Shown here: piece after piece, positions 1 to 7,644 of the stretch
Layout of the letters: every line of letters begins with the position of its first letter
How positions within the stretch are numbered: position 1 is the first letter of the stretch
Assembly: GCF_032248695.1 (NCBI RefSeq)
Contig: NZ_JAVHXC010000003.1
Coordinates: 496,001 to 560,000, forward strand
DNA from: Dietzia sp032248695
GTDB taxonomy: Bacteria > Actinomycetota > Actinomycetes > Mycobacteriales > Mycobacteriaceae
DNA: 64,000 bases
Direction of reading: 5' to 3'
Notes under the pieces: generated by a model
The model's input: the letters and a program-made list of their open reading frames with translations, nothing else
The model's database searches: none
Told to the model about the DNA's origin: nothing
Program-made: the position numbers and the translations under genes

Positions 1-256
1 CCATGGCCTCGACGGCGGCCTCGTCGGTGATGTCGCTGCCGTCGACGATCGCCTCGCCGCCGGCCGCGGTGATCTCCTCGACGACCTGCTGTGCCAGCGA
101 CGGCGACCCGCCCTCGCCACGGACGTCGCCGCCCAGGTCGTTGACGACGACCTTGGCACCGCGCTCGGCCAGTGCGAGGGCGTAGGCGCGGCCCAGGCCG
201 CCGGCAGCACCGGTGACGATCGCGACGCGGTCGGTGAACTCGATGGTCTTGGTCAT
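1..256 (-). CDS. SDR-family dehydrogenase, N-terminal part (cut by window start)
   Basis: Only the first 85 or so residues are inside the window. The protein begins at an ATG at 256 and has a Rossmann nucleotide-binding motif TGAAGGLGRAYA near residue 15, followed by a VVVNDLGGD stretch. That NDLG form is familiar from the hydroxyacyl-CoA dehydrogenase branch of short-chain dehydrogenases (peroxisomal multifunctional enzyme type 2 style), so an acyl-CoA or ketosteroid-like alcohol substrate is possible, but this is inference. The catalytic Ser-Tyr-Lys residues lie outside the window. A good ribosome-binding sequence (AGGAGCC on the minus strand) precedes the start. It lies about 100 bp downstream of the TrpB2 gene on the same strand. 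Confidence 0.85.
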   Translation of the reverse strand, partial: MTKTIEFTDRVAIVTGAAGGLGRAYALALAERGAKVVVNDLGGDVRGEGGSPSLAQQVVEEITAAGGEAIVDGSDITDEAAVEAM

Positions 257-360
257 AAGGGGCTCCTGTTGTCGAGGGTTGGGGAGTGTGTCGTGTGGTC
301 GTGTGGGGGGGTCGACCCGGGCCGGTGCCCCCGTTGCGAGGTCGCCGACCCGTGGGCGGG

Positions 361-1683
361 TCAGCCCAGCTCGCCGCGCACGAAGGACTCGTACGCGGGC
401 AGGTCGAGGAATCCGTGGCCGGACAGGCCGATCACGATCGACGGCCCGGTGCCGGCCTCGCCCGCGTGCTCGCGGGCCTTCGCGATCGCGCCGGCGAGCG
501 CGTGGGTCGACTCGGGCGCGGGGACGATGCCCTCCGCCTTGGCGAACTCGACGCCCGCCGCGAACGCGACGTTCTGTTCCACTGCCACGGAGTCGAGCAG
601 ACCGAGGTGCTTGACGTGGCTGACCAGCGGCGCCATGCCGTGGTAGCGCAGGCCACCGGAGTGGATGGGGTCCGGGACGAAGTCCTGACCCAGGGTGTAC
701 ATCTTCATCAGCGGGGTCAGGCCGGCGACGTCGCCGTGGTCGTAGCGGAACTCGCCCTCGGTCAGCGACGGGCAGGCCGTGGGCTCGACCGCGACGATTC
801 GCGTCCCGGCGCCCCCGAGGTTCTCGCGGATGAACGGGAACGCCAGGCCCGCCAGGTTGGAGCCGCCGCCCGCGCAGCCGTAGACGTAGTCGGGGGCGCC
901 CTCGCCGAACATCGCGAGCTGCTTGAGGGCCTCCTCGCCGATGACCGTCTGGTGCAGGCAGACGTGGTTGAGCACCGAGCCCAGCGAGTAGCGGGCCTCG
1001 GGGTCTGCCGCGGCCACCTCGACGGCCTCGGAGACGGCCATGCCGAGCGAGCCGGGGGTCCCGGGGTCCTTGGCGAGGAACGACCGGCCGGCCTCGGTGA
1101 GGTCCGACGGGCTCGGGTGCACGGACGCCCCGAAGGTCTCCATGAGCATCCGGCGGTACGGCTTGGACTCGAACGAGGCCTTGACCTGCCACACCTCGAC
1201 CTCGATGCCGAAGGCCTGTCCGGCGAACGCGAGCGACGCACCCCACTGGCCGGCACCGGTCTCGGTGGTGAGCTTGGTGATGCCCTCGGCGGCGTTGTAG
1301 TACGCCTGCGCGACCGCGGTGTTGGGCTTGTGCGATCCGACGGGGCTGGTGCCCTCGTACTTGTAGTAGATCCGGGCCGAGGTGCCGAGCGCCTTCTCGA
1401 GCCGGAGGGCGCGGATCAGCGGGGACGGACGCCAGAGCCGGTAGATCTCCTGCACGGCCTCCGGGATCTCGACGTAGCGCTCACCGGTGACCTCCTGCTC
1501 GATGAGGGCCATGGGGAACAGCGGCGCCAGGTCCTCGGGTCCGAGCGGCTCCTTGGTGCCGGGGTGCAGGTGAGGCGCCATCGGCTCGGGGAGATCGGCC
1601 TGGATGTTGTACCAGTGCGTCGGCATCTCGCTCTCGGGGAGGAGAGCCTTGACCAGGGAGCCGGAGGGGGCGTCAGACGTCAT
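361..1683 (-). CDS. TrpB-like PLP-dependent enzyme (TrpB2 class)
   Basis: 440 residues, clearly related to the tryptophan synthase beta chain but of the longer TrpB2 class, recognisable by the N-terminal region HWYNIQADLP and by length (about 430-450 residues against about 400 for TrpB1). The PLP-binding lysine is expected at Lys119 in GSHKPNTA, and a glycine-rich phosphate loop GCAGGGSN appears later. TrpB2 proteins condense indole with L-serine or O-phosphoserine. No trpA or other trp biosynthesis gene adjoins it here, so it probably works alone, for example in indole salvage (inference). The ATG at 1683 has an AGGA ribosome-binding site six bases upstream. Confidence 0.9.
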   Translation of the reverse strand: MTSDAPSGSLVKALLPESEMPTHWYNIQADLPEPMAPHLHPGTKEPLGPEDLAPLFPMALIEQEVTGERYVEIPEAVQEIYRLWRPSPLIRALRLEKALGTSARIYYKYEGTSPVGSHKPNTAVAQAYYNAAEGITKLTTETGAGQWGASLAFAGQAFGIEVEVWQVKASFESKPYRRMLMETFGASVHPSPSDLTEAGRSFLAKDPGTPGSLGMAVSEAVEVAAADPEARYSLGSVLNHVCLHQTVIGEEALKQLAMFGEGAPDYVYGCAGGGSNLAGLAFPFIRENLGGAGTRIVAVEPTACPSLTEGEFRYDHGDVAGLTPLMKMYTLGQDFVPDPIHSGGLRYHGMAPLVSHVKHLGLLDSVAVEQNVAFAAGVEFAKAEGIVPAPESTHALAGAIAKAREHAGEAGTGPSIVIGLSGHGFLDLPAYESFVRGELG

Positions 1684-1722
1684 GTGTGTCCTCGGGAAGG
1701 ATGGATAGGGGTGAGCCTGGTC

Positions 1723-2205
1723 TCATCCTAGGAGGTCGCGTCGCATCGGCAGATGGGGGATCCGGCCGTCGAGGTAGTCCGGCCCCGAGCGGACGAATCC
1801 GAACTGCTCGTACCACTTCTCGAGGTATGCCTGGGCACCGATCTCCACCGGTCGTGTGCCGCACGACTCCAGCGCCCGGCGGATCAGCTCCGCGGCCACA
1901 CCCCTGCCGCGCCACCGGGGCGCGGTGCACACCCGCCCGATGTGCATGACGCCGCCAGGGGCGCGGTCGCCGAAAATCCGCAGGGTCGCGACGAGGTCGC
2001 CGTCCGCCGTCCGGGCGAGCAGGTGCGTGGTGCCGGGGTCGGCGTCGACGTCGTCGATCTCGGCGTACGGGCAGTCCTGCTCGGCGACGAAGACGTCCAC
2101 GCGCAGGCGATACAGCGCGTGGACGTCCAGCGGTCCCAGGTCCGCCAGGGCGGACGCGGTGATCTCGAGCGACGGACCGAGGGCCCGCGCGTCGGGGTGG
2201 CTCAC
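1723..2205 (-). CDS. GNAT-family N-acetyltransferase (ElaA-like)
   Basis: 160 residues. The acetyl-CoA binding signature of GNAT enzymes is visible as RVCTAPRWRGRGVAAELI (the R-x-x-G-x-G/A loop), followed by the usual YEKFGF-type strand, here WYEQFGFV. The N-terminal half (LYRLRVDVFVAEQDCPYAEIDD) matches the ElaA-type subgroup, whose substrate is unknown. The start is a GTG at 2205 that overlaps the TGA of the upstream cwsA-like gene as GTGA, so the two are probably translationally coupled. Function beyond acyl transfer cannot be read from the sequence. Confidence 0.85.
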   Translation of the reverse strand: MSHPDARALGPSLEITASALADLGPLDVHALYRLRVDVFVAEQDCPYAEIDDVDADPGTTHLLARTADGDLVATLRIFGDRAPGGVMHIGRVCTAPRWRGRGVAAELIRRALESCGTRPVEIGAQAYLEKWYEQFGFVRSGPDYLDGRIPHLPMRRDLLG

Positions 2206-3044
2206 GAGTCGGCGGAGCTCCCGCCCGTGGTGGGCCCGGTCGTGTCGGAGCCGTCTGCCGCCGTGTCAGTCGCCGCCGCGCCGTCCGTCGCCGCGTCATC
2301 GGAGGGCTGCGGCGCGGAACCGGCGGCGGGGCCGGGCGCGGCGCTGCCCGCGGCCGGGGAGGACTCGGCGGCCTGGTCTGCGGGGCCCTCGGGATCGGGG
2401 GACTCGATCGTCAGGTCCTCCCCGGTCTCCGCGCCCTCCGAACCGTTCGACCCCTCCGAGGTCCCTGAGCTCCCCGAGCCCTTCGAGCTCTCCGCGCCCG
2501 CTGACGCGGCGGCCTGCGGGGCCGATGACCCCGTGGCGGGATCCGGCGCACCGGTGGCGGCCTCGGCCGGGGTCGGCGTACGCGGCGGCGCCGGGGTGGG
2601 CTTGGGCGCCGGCGGGGACGAGGCGGCGGGCGATCCCGAGTCGCGCAGGAAGTACGCGGTGGCCCCCACGACGGCGGCGCCGCCGACGAGGCCGACGATC
2701 CACAGCGGTGCGAACCGACGCACCGGGCTGCGCTTCTCCTGCGGCGCGGCGAGGGCGGAGGTCTTCTCCCGCAGCGAGTCGGCGTGCTGGCGCGCGTCCG
2801 CGGCGAGCTCACCGAGGATCTCGGCCTGTTCGGCGCGGCGTTCCCGCAGCACCTGGAGCCCCCTGCTGGCACCGAACAGGGCGAGCCCGACCGGGCCGCG
2901 GGTCGCGGCGACGGCGGCCTCGCCGAGGAACCGCGGATCCTTCAGGTCGAATGCCTTGCGCGCGGCGGAGCCGGCCTTCTTCAGGTCCTTCTCGGCCTGT
3001 GAGACGGCCTTACGTTCGGCGGCGCGATCGCTTCGTGTGCTCAT
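2202..3044 (-). CDS. cwsA: CwsA-like cell-wall synthesis membrane protein
   Basis: 280 residues from the ATG at 3044; a longer reading from 3149 would add 35 residues of low-quality sequence, so I prefer 3044. The first 130 residues are charged and helical (PRFLGEAAVAATRGPVG, then a ERRAEQAEILGELAAD coiled-coil-like stretch). One membrane segment follows at about 136-155 (LWIVGLVGGAAVVGATAYFL), then about 120 residues rich in Ala, Pro, Ser, Gly and Glu, probably outside the membrane. Organisation and position (antiparallel to ppiA) match Rv0008c/CwsA of mycobacteria, which interacts with CrgA and Wag31. The tail is much longer than the roughly 145-residue mycobacterial protein. The assignment rests on synteny and general resemblance. 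Confidence 0.7.
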   Translation of the reverse strand: MSTRSDRAAERKAVSQAEKDLKKAGSAARKAFDLKDPRFLGEAAVAATRGPVGLALFGASRGLQVLRERRAEQAEILGELAADARQHADSLREKTSALAAPQEKRSPVRRFAPLWIVGLVGGAAVVGATAYFLRDSGSPAASSPPAPKPTPAPPRTPTPAEAATGAPDPATGSSAPQAAASAGAESSKGSGSSGTSEGSNGSEGAETGEDLTIESPDPEGPADQAAESSPAAGSAAPGPAAGSAPQPSDDAATDGAAATDTAADGSDTTGPTTGGSSADS

Positions 3045-3124
3045 GTGACGATGGTGGCACAGCGCTCGGACACCGACCACCACCTCGCCGACATCGGTGC
3101 GGGCACCGTGGCAGGATGGAACCC

Positions 3125-3646
3125 GTGAGCATCGCAACGCAGAAGGCAACCATCCACACCAACCGGGGCGACATCGTCGTGGAGCTCTACGGCAACCACG
3201 CCCCGGAGACCGTGCAGAACTTCGTCGGTCTGGCCGACGGGTCCAAGGAGTACTCCCAGGCCAACGCCAAGGGCGAGAAGAGCGGCCCGTTCTACGACGG
3301 CTCCATCTTCCACCGCGTCATCGCCGGCTTCATGATCCAGGGCGGCGACCCCACGGGCACCGGCCGCGGCGGCCCGGGCTACCAGTTCAAGGACGAGTTC
3401 CACCCGGAGCTGCAGTTCTCCGAGCCCTACCTGCTCGCCATGGCCAACGCGGGACCGGGCACCAACGGGTCGCAGTTCTTCATCACGGTCGGCCCGACGC
3501 CGCACCTGAACAACCGCCACACCATCTTCGGCAAGGTCGCCGACGAGGACTCGCGCAAGGTCGTCGACGCGATCGCCACCACCCGTACCGGTGCGATGGA
3601 CCGCCCGACCGACGACGTCGTCATCGAGTCGATCGAGATCTCCTGA
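3125..3646 (+). CDS. ppiA: Peptidyl-prolyl cis-trans isomerase, cyclophilin type
   Basis: 173 residues, a single cyclophilin domain with no signal peptide, so cytoplasmic. Diagnostic segments are FYDGSIFHRVIAGFMIQGGD, GPGTNGSQFFIT and LNNRHTIFGKV, carrying the catalytic arginine (FHRV), the Phe/Met pocket and the substrate-binding Gln of SQFF. It is very close to mycobacterial PpiA in my memory of that protein. I chose the GTG at 3125 because AGGA lies eight bases upstream; an in-frame ATG at 3116 would add three residues with a weaker ribosome site. A strong hairpin follows the gene. Confidence 0.96.
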   Translation: MSIATQKATIHTNRGDIVVELYGNHAPETVQNFVGLADGSKEYSQANAKGEKSGPFYDGSIFHRVIAGFMIQGGDPTGTGRGGPGYQFKDEFHPELQFSEPYLLAMANAGPGTNGSQFFITVGPTPHLNNRHTIFGKVADEDSRKVVDAIATTRTGAMDRPTDDVVIESIEIS

Positions 3647-3667
3647 CCGACCTCCCCGGCCGGTCGG

Positions 3668-3701
3668 CGGCGCGGGTCCCGGAACTCCCGGGCCCGCGCC
3701 G
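3668..3701 (+). terminator. Hairpin after ppiA
   Basis: Perfect 9-bp inverted repeat (CGGCGCGGG at 3668-3676 and CCCGCGCCG at 3693-3701) with an inner TCCCGG/CCGGG repeat, 22 bases after the ppiA stop. No T-run follows, as is common in actinobacterial terminators. Confidence 0.55.
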
Positions 3702-3734
3702 CACGTCTATCCCCAGCTCGACGAACCGGGAGCC

Positions 3735-4469
3735 ATGAGCATCCAGACCCACCGCGGCGGCGCGATCTCGCGCTTCTTCCGCCTCCAGCCGGTCACGGCG
3801 TGGCTCATCACCGCGAACCTGGCGGTCTACGTCGCCACCGCTGCGCAGGCGCGCAGCCTCATGGCGAACAGCGCGTCGGCCCTGTTCGAGACCACGGCGC
3901 TGTTCCCACCCGTGGTGGCGGTCCGCGACGAGTGGTGGCGGCTGCTCACCTCGGCATTCCAGCACTTCGGGCCGGTGCACCTGCTGCTCAACATGTACAT
4001 GCTGTGGATCCTCGGCCTGGGGATCGAGCGCAGCATCGGTCACGCCCGCTACCTGGGGCTCTATGTCCTCTCCGCGCTCGGCGGGTCGGTCACGGTGATG
4101 TACACCGGGCAGACCGCGCTCACCGCCGGCGCCTCGGGGGCGATCTTCGGGCTCATGGGGGCGTACGCGATCGTCGCGATGTCCCTGCGTCTGGACGTCA
4201 AGGGCATCGGTCTGCTGTTGATCCTCAACGTCGGTGTGAGCTTCCTCGTCCCCGGCGTCTCGTTGGGCGCGCATCTCGGTGGTCTCGCGGTGGGAGCCGT
4301 CGCGGCCGTCGCCCTGGTGGTGCTGCCCCGGCGCCTGCCCGCCCGCGTGGGCCGAGCCGGGCGCGAGATCGTGTCGTGGACGGCGTACCTCGTCGTCGTC
4401 GTCCTCGTCGGTCTCGCGGCCTGGTACGCGGCGCAGGCCATGACCGTGGGGTTCGCCCTCTTCCGCTGA
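3735..4469 (+). CDS. Rhomboid-family intramembrane serine protease
   Basis: 244 residues from the ATG at 3735. The rhomboid catalytic dyad is visible: Ser134 in GASGAIFGLMGA and His180 in GAHLGG. The conserved HLLLNMYMLWILG segment (about 82-94) supplies the HxxxN motif of transmembrane segment 2, and the loop-1 WR motif is present as EWWRLLTSAFQHFG. Six or more hydrophobic segments are present. It cleaves transmembrane substrates within the membrane; the substrate is unknown. In mycobacteria a rhomboid gene (Rv0110) lies elsewhere, so its place between ppiA and the PH-domain gene differs from that arrangement. Confidence 0.93.
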   Translation: MSIQTHRGGAISRFFRLQPVTAWLITANLAVYVATAAQARSLMANSASALFETTALFPPVVAVRDEWWRLLTSAFQHFGPVHLLLNMYMLWILGLGIERSIGHARYLGLYVLSALGGSVTVMYTGQTALTAGASGAIFGLMGAYAIVAMSLRLDVKGIGLLLILNVGVSFLVPGVSLGAHLGGLAVGAVAAVALVVLPRRLPARVGRAGREIVSWTAYLVVVVLVGLAAWYAAQAMTVGFALFR

Positions 4470-4626
4470 GCCTCGCCGCGCCCACGCACCTCCGTGCCGC
4501 CCCCCGGCACCTCCGTGCCGCGCTCACGGCACTGCCCGCCGAGCCGCGCGCCCGACCCCGGGCCGACGGCTACCCCTCGCGCCGCGCCCACGGCGCCGCC
4601 CGCCCCGCCGCGCCCGGACCCGCGGT

Positions 4627-5094
4627 CTACCCCTCGCCCCGCGCGTGCCCGAAGCCCAGCCGCGTCAGCGTCTCCACGACATCGCGGGGATCGGCGCCCA
4701 GGTCGAGCCGCGTGAACACGTCCAGCTGCTCGCGGCCGCGGTCGTCGAGGTACTCGATCCGCATCATGTGCTGCCGCATTCCCCACCGCGCCGAGCCCAG
4801 TGCCCGCACCTCCACCACGTCCGACCGGGGGACGAACCGGGCACCACCGATCCGGGCGATCGCCAGCTGACCGTCGACCACCTCGATCCGCGGACGCCGC
4901 AGCAGCTGCGAGACCCCCGAGGCGACGAGCATCAGCGCCGCCAGCCCCGTGAGCAGCAGCGCGAGCGGATCCTGCCGCTGCAGACCGAGTAGCACCAGCA
5001 GGACACCGCCGGCGATCTGCAGGCCCGGCCACACCACGCCCGGCGACCACGACACCGCCCTGTGCCCGGCCGCCGGGACCGCCTCACCATTCAC
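4627..5094 (-). CDS. PH-domain (bPH2-like) membrane protein, Rv0010c-type
   Basis: 155 residues. Two adjacent hydrophobic segments (about 25-42 and 45-62) are followed by a small beta-rich domain beginning RRPRIEVVDGQLAIARIGG, with a C-terminal helix (DPRDVVETLTRLGFG). This two-TM plus PH-like layout is the usual form of bacterial PH-domain proteins and matches the conserved neighbour of crgA in mycobacteria (Rv0010c). Function is unknown; its constant place beside division genes suggests an envelope role. Translation starts at the ATG at 5094, about 345 bases downstream of the crgA stop. Confidence 0.8.
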   Translation of the reverse strand: MNGEAVPAAGHRAVSWSPGVVWPGLQIAGGVLLVLLGLQRQDPLALLLTGLAALMLVASGVSQLLRRPRIEVVDGQLAIARIGGARFVPRSDVVEVRALGSARWGMRQHMMRIEYLDDRGREQLDVFTRLDLGADPRDVVETLTRLGFGHARGEG

Positions 5095-5108
5095 ACGACC
5101 ATCCTCCC

Positions 5109-5436
5109 TTATCCACAGGCGTTATCCACACTGTGGAGGAATAACACGCGTGGAGTTCGATTGTCGTTCGAGTGACGGCGGGCCCGACCTGCGGTGTCGG
5201 GTTCGCTGATGCCTCACAGGGTTTATCCCCAGTGTGGATGGAGTTGTCCACAGCGTGTGGGCGGTGTGGATGAACGCGAGGACCGTGGGTAGCGCGCTTG
5301 CGATCCACCCGTTGACCTGCACAAATGAGAGATTCTCAGAGAAAATGCAGGTCACCCCCCGCGTCGTGCGGGGGGTGACCTGTGGATAACGCTGTGGATG
5401 GAGTGTGGACCGCTCCCGGTGGGGGCCTGTGGAGAA
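5109..5436. promoter_or_regulatory. Cluster of DnaA-box-like 9-mers
   Basis: The 345-bp gap between crgA and the PH-domain gene holds a dense set of TTATCCACA / TTGTCCACA sequences. Exact or consensus copies: TTATCCACA at 5109-5117 and 5122-5130, TTGTCCACA at 5244-5252, TGTGGATAA (reverse) at 5381-5389. Single-mismatch copies: 5223-5231 (TTATCCCCA), 5265-5273 (TGTGGATGA), 5428-5436 (TGTGGAGAA). Weaker ones: 5132, 5233, 5393, 5404. The only A/T-rich stretch nearby is 5321-5346. This has the look of a replication-origin or DnaA-titration site, though dnaA and dnaN are not in the window. Confidence 0.6.
5348..5382 (-). terminator. 15-bp perfect hairpin downstream of crgA
   Basis: Left arm CAGGTCACCCCCCGC (5348-5362), loop of five bases, right arm 5368-5382, a perfect match over 15 bp. 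Read on the minus strand after crgA, the stem is followed by GCATTTTCTC, so it can act as the crgA terminator. It overlaps a second inverted repeat (GACCTGCA at 5314-5321 and TGCAGGTC at 5346-5353) that encloses TGAGA-GAT-TCTCA (5326-5338). Confidence 0.6.
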
Positions 5437-5439
5437 CCG

Positions 5440-5706
5440 TCAGCGCCAGTTCATCGTCATGAGCAGACCGACCACGGCCACACCGAAGCCGATCGCGAAG
5501 TTCTGCCACGTCTCCAGATCACGCATGAACGGGATCTGCTCGCCAGCGATGTAATACGTGACCAGCCACAGCAGGCCGATGATCATCAGACCCAGCATGA
5601 CGACGAGATACCAGCGCGCCGTCGGGGTGCCCTTGACCTTGACGGGGGTACGGCTGACGGCCGCATCGGTGTACTCGGTCTTGGACCGGACCTTTGACTT
5701 GGGCAT
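5440..5706 (-). CDS. crgA: Cell division protein CrgA
   Basis: 88 residues, the usual CrgA size. A basic N-terminus (MPKSKVRSKTEYTD) is followed by two membrane segments (about 32-52 and 68-85), with the conserved WQNFAIGFG between them and a C-terminal MNWR. CrgA is an actinobacterial septum protein that interacts with FtsZ, FtsQ, FtsI and, in mycobacteria, CwsA. The start ATG at 5706 has GAGGAC seven bases upstream. Its neighbours (PH-domain gene downstream, divergent trpG upstream) are as in mycobacteria. Confidence 0.95.
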   Translation of the reverse strand: MPKSKVRSKTEYTDAAVSRTPVKVKGTPTARWYLVVMLGLMIIGLLWLVTYYIAGEQIPFMRDLETWQNFAIGFGVAVVGLLMTMNWR

Positions 5707-5796
5707 TTCAGTCCTCGAGCTGGTGGGGGATGTCGCGCGTCAGTCTACCAAGCCCGCCGCGGACGTCGGCCCGGCCGAGGGCAGTACCCTGCGTGT

Positions 5797-6477
5797 ATGC
5801 GCATCCTCGTCGTCGACAACTACGACAGCTTCGTCTACAACCTGGTCCAGTACCTGGGTCAGTTGGGCGCGACGTGCGACGTGTGGAGGAACGACGACGA
5901 CAGGCTCGCCGGCCCCGACGGCCGCTACGACCCGGCCGGTCTGGAGCGCGTCGTCGGCGGGTACGACGGCGTCCTGCTGAGCCCGGGACCCGGAACGCCC
6001 GACCGGGCGGGCGCCACGATCCCGCTCATCGGGGTCTGTGGACGCGCGGGCGTGCCCGTACTGGGCGTGTGCCTCGGCCACCAGGCGATAGGTGAGGCGT
6101 TCGGCGCGACCGTCGACCGCGCGGCCGAGCTCATGCACGGCAAGACGAGCCTGGTCACGCACGACGACTCGGGGGTTCTCGCCGGGATCCCCAGCCCGTT
6201 CACGGCCACCCGTTACCATTCCCTCACGGTCCTGCCCGAGACGATCCCCGACGAGCTGGTGCCCACCGCGTGGACCGAGTCGGGGCTGATCATGGCGATG
6301 CGGCACCGCGACATGCCCGTCCACGGCGTGCAGTTCCACCCCGAGTCGGTGATGAGCGACGGCGGCCACCGCATGCTCGCGAACTGGCTGGGGATGTGCG
6401 GGGAGCGCCCGTCCGAGGCGCTGGTGACGCGACTCGAGTCGGAGCTCGACCGGACCCGCGGCGCCGCCCTCGCCTGA
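5797..6477 (+). CDS. trpG: Anthranilate/aminodeoxychorismate synthase glutamine amidotransferase
   Basis: 226 residues, a class I glutamine amidotransferase. The catalytic triad is visible: Cys92 in GVCLGHQ, His181 and Glu183 in FHPES. The N-terminus MRILVVDNYDSFVYNL is typical of the TrpG/PabA group, which supplies ammonia to TrpE or PabB. With a single copy beside crgA it may serve both anthranilate and 4-amino-4-deoxychorismate synthesis (inference). The last 20 residues (from VTRLESELDRTRG onwards) are charged and non-conserved; the DNA encoding this tail is the seed of the tandem repeat immediately downstream. Confidence 0.95.
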   Translation: MRILVVDNYDSFVYNLVQYLGQLGATCDVWRNDDDRLAGPDGRYDPAGLERVVGGYDGVLLSPGPGTPDRAGATIPLIGVCGRAGVPVLGVCLGHQAIGEAFGATVDRAAELMHGKTSLVTHDDSGVLAGIPSPFTATRYHSLTVLPETIPDELVPTAWTESGLIMAMRHRDMPVHGVQFHPESVMSDGGHRMLANWLGMCGERPSEALVTRLESELDRTRGAALA

Positions 6478-7560
6478 CCCCGCCCGGATCGCGCCCTGAC
6501 CCCGCCCGGATCGCGCCCGGATCGCGCCCGGATCGCGCCCGGAGCGCGCGAGCCGTCCCGACGGTCAGCGTTTCCGCGGGCCGCGGTGCGGCGAACCGTG
6601 CACCAGCGACGGCTGACCGGGGGAGCGGCCTGCCGGGGCGGGGCGTCCGACCGAGGCGCCGGTGACGCGACTCGAGCCCGAGCTCGACCGGACCCGCGGC
6701 GCCGCCCTCGCCGGACCCCGCCCGGATCGCGCCCGGAGCGCGCCCGGATCGCGCCCGGAGCGCGCCCGGATCGCGCCCGGAGCGCGCCCGGATCGCGCCC
6801 GGATCGCGCCCGGATCGCGCCCGGATCGCGCGAGCCGTCACTACGGTCAGCGTTTCCGCAGGACGCGGTTCGGCGAACCGTGCACCCGCGACGGCTGACC
6901 GGGGGAGCGGCCAGCCGGGGCGGGGCGTCCGTCCGAGGCGCCGGTGACGCGACTCGAGTCCGAGCTCGACCGGACCCGCGGCGCGGCCCTCGCGCGACCG
7001 CGCCCTAACCCCGCCCGAACCGCGCCCGGATCGCGCCCGGACCGCGCGAGCCGTCACTACGGTCAGCGTTTCCGCAGGACGCGGTTCGGCGAACCGTGCA
7101 CCAGCGACGGCTGACCGGGGGAGCGGCCAGCCGGGGCGGGGCGTCCGTCCGAGGCGCCGGTGACGCGACTCGAGTCCGAGCTCGACCGGACCCGCGGCGC
7201 GGCCCGCGCGCGACCGCGCCCTAACCCCGCCCGTACCGCGCCCGGATCGCGCCCGGAGCGCGCGAGCCGTCACTACGGTCAGCGATTCCGCAGGACGCGG
7301 TACGGCGAACCGTGCACCAGCGACGGCGGACCGGGGGAGCGGCCAGCCGGGGCGGGGCGTCCGTCCGAGGCGCGGGTGACGCGACTCGAGTCCGAGCTCG
7401 ACCGGACCCGCGGCGCGGCCCTCGCGCGACCGCGCCCTAACCCCGCCCGAACCGCGCCCGGATCGCGCCCGGACCGCGCGAGCCGTCACTTCGGTCAGCA
7501 TTTCCCCAGGACGCGGTTCGGCGAACCGTGCACAAGCGACGGCTGAGCGGGGGAGTGCTC
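6426..7560. repeat. GC-rich tandem repeat (216-282 bp units) derived from the trpG 3' end
   Basis: The anchor GACGCGACTCGAG occurs at 6426 (inside trpG), 6664, 6946, 7162 and 7378, giving units of 238, 282, 216 and 216 bp plus a partial last copy. Each unit repeats the trpG tail, then an array of the 11-mer GGATCGCGCCC or GGAGCGCGCCC, then a conserved block with inverted repeats CGGTCAGC/GCTGACCG (for example 7060-7067 and 7110-7117) around CGGTTC-GGC-GAACCG (7082-7096). Unit length differences are 66 and 22 bp, exact multiples of 11. Open frames through it on either strand are repeat artefacts with no coding character. Confidence 0.9.
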
Positions 7561-7644
7561 GGCCGAGGGCGGAGGGAGTGCTCGGCCGGGGCCGGGGCCG
7601 GGGCGGGGGTGGGTGCGCTCGGCCGGGGGCGGGAGCGGGGGCGC

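Noticed and set aside
286..1731. 481-codon plus frame opposite the TrpB2 gene
   Set aside because: A shadow of high-GC codon bias; the minus-strand frame carries all TrpB family motifs.
2784..3002. Possible small plus-strand gene within the cwsA-like gene
   Set aside because: No ribosome site, and the opposite strand has the syntenic membrane protein.
5095..5439. Definitive oriC call
   Set aside because: DnaA boxes are clear, but dnaA, dnaN, parA/B and skew information are absent, so only an origin-like or titration site can be claimed.
6290..7501. 403-codon minus-strand open frame through the trpG repeat
   Set aside because: It arises from a GC-rich repeat with 11-bp and 216-bp periods, giving a repetitive Arg/Gly/Ala product and no ribosome site; it also overlaps trpG antisense.
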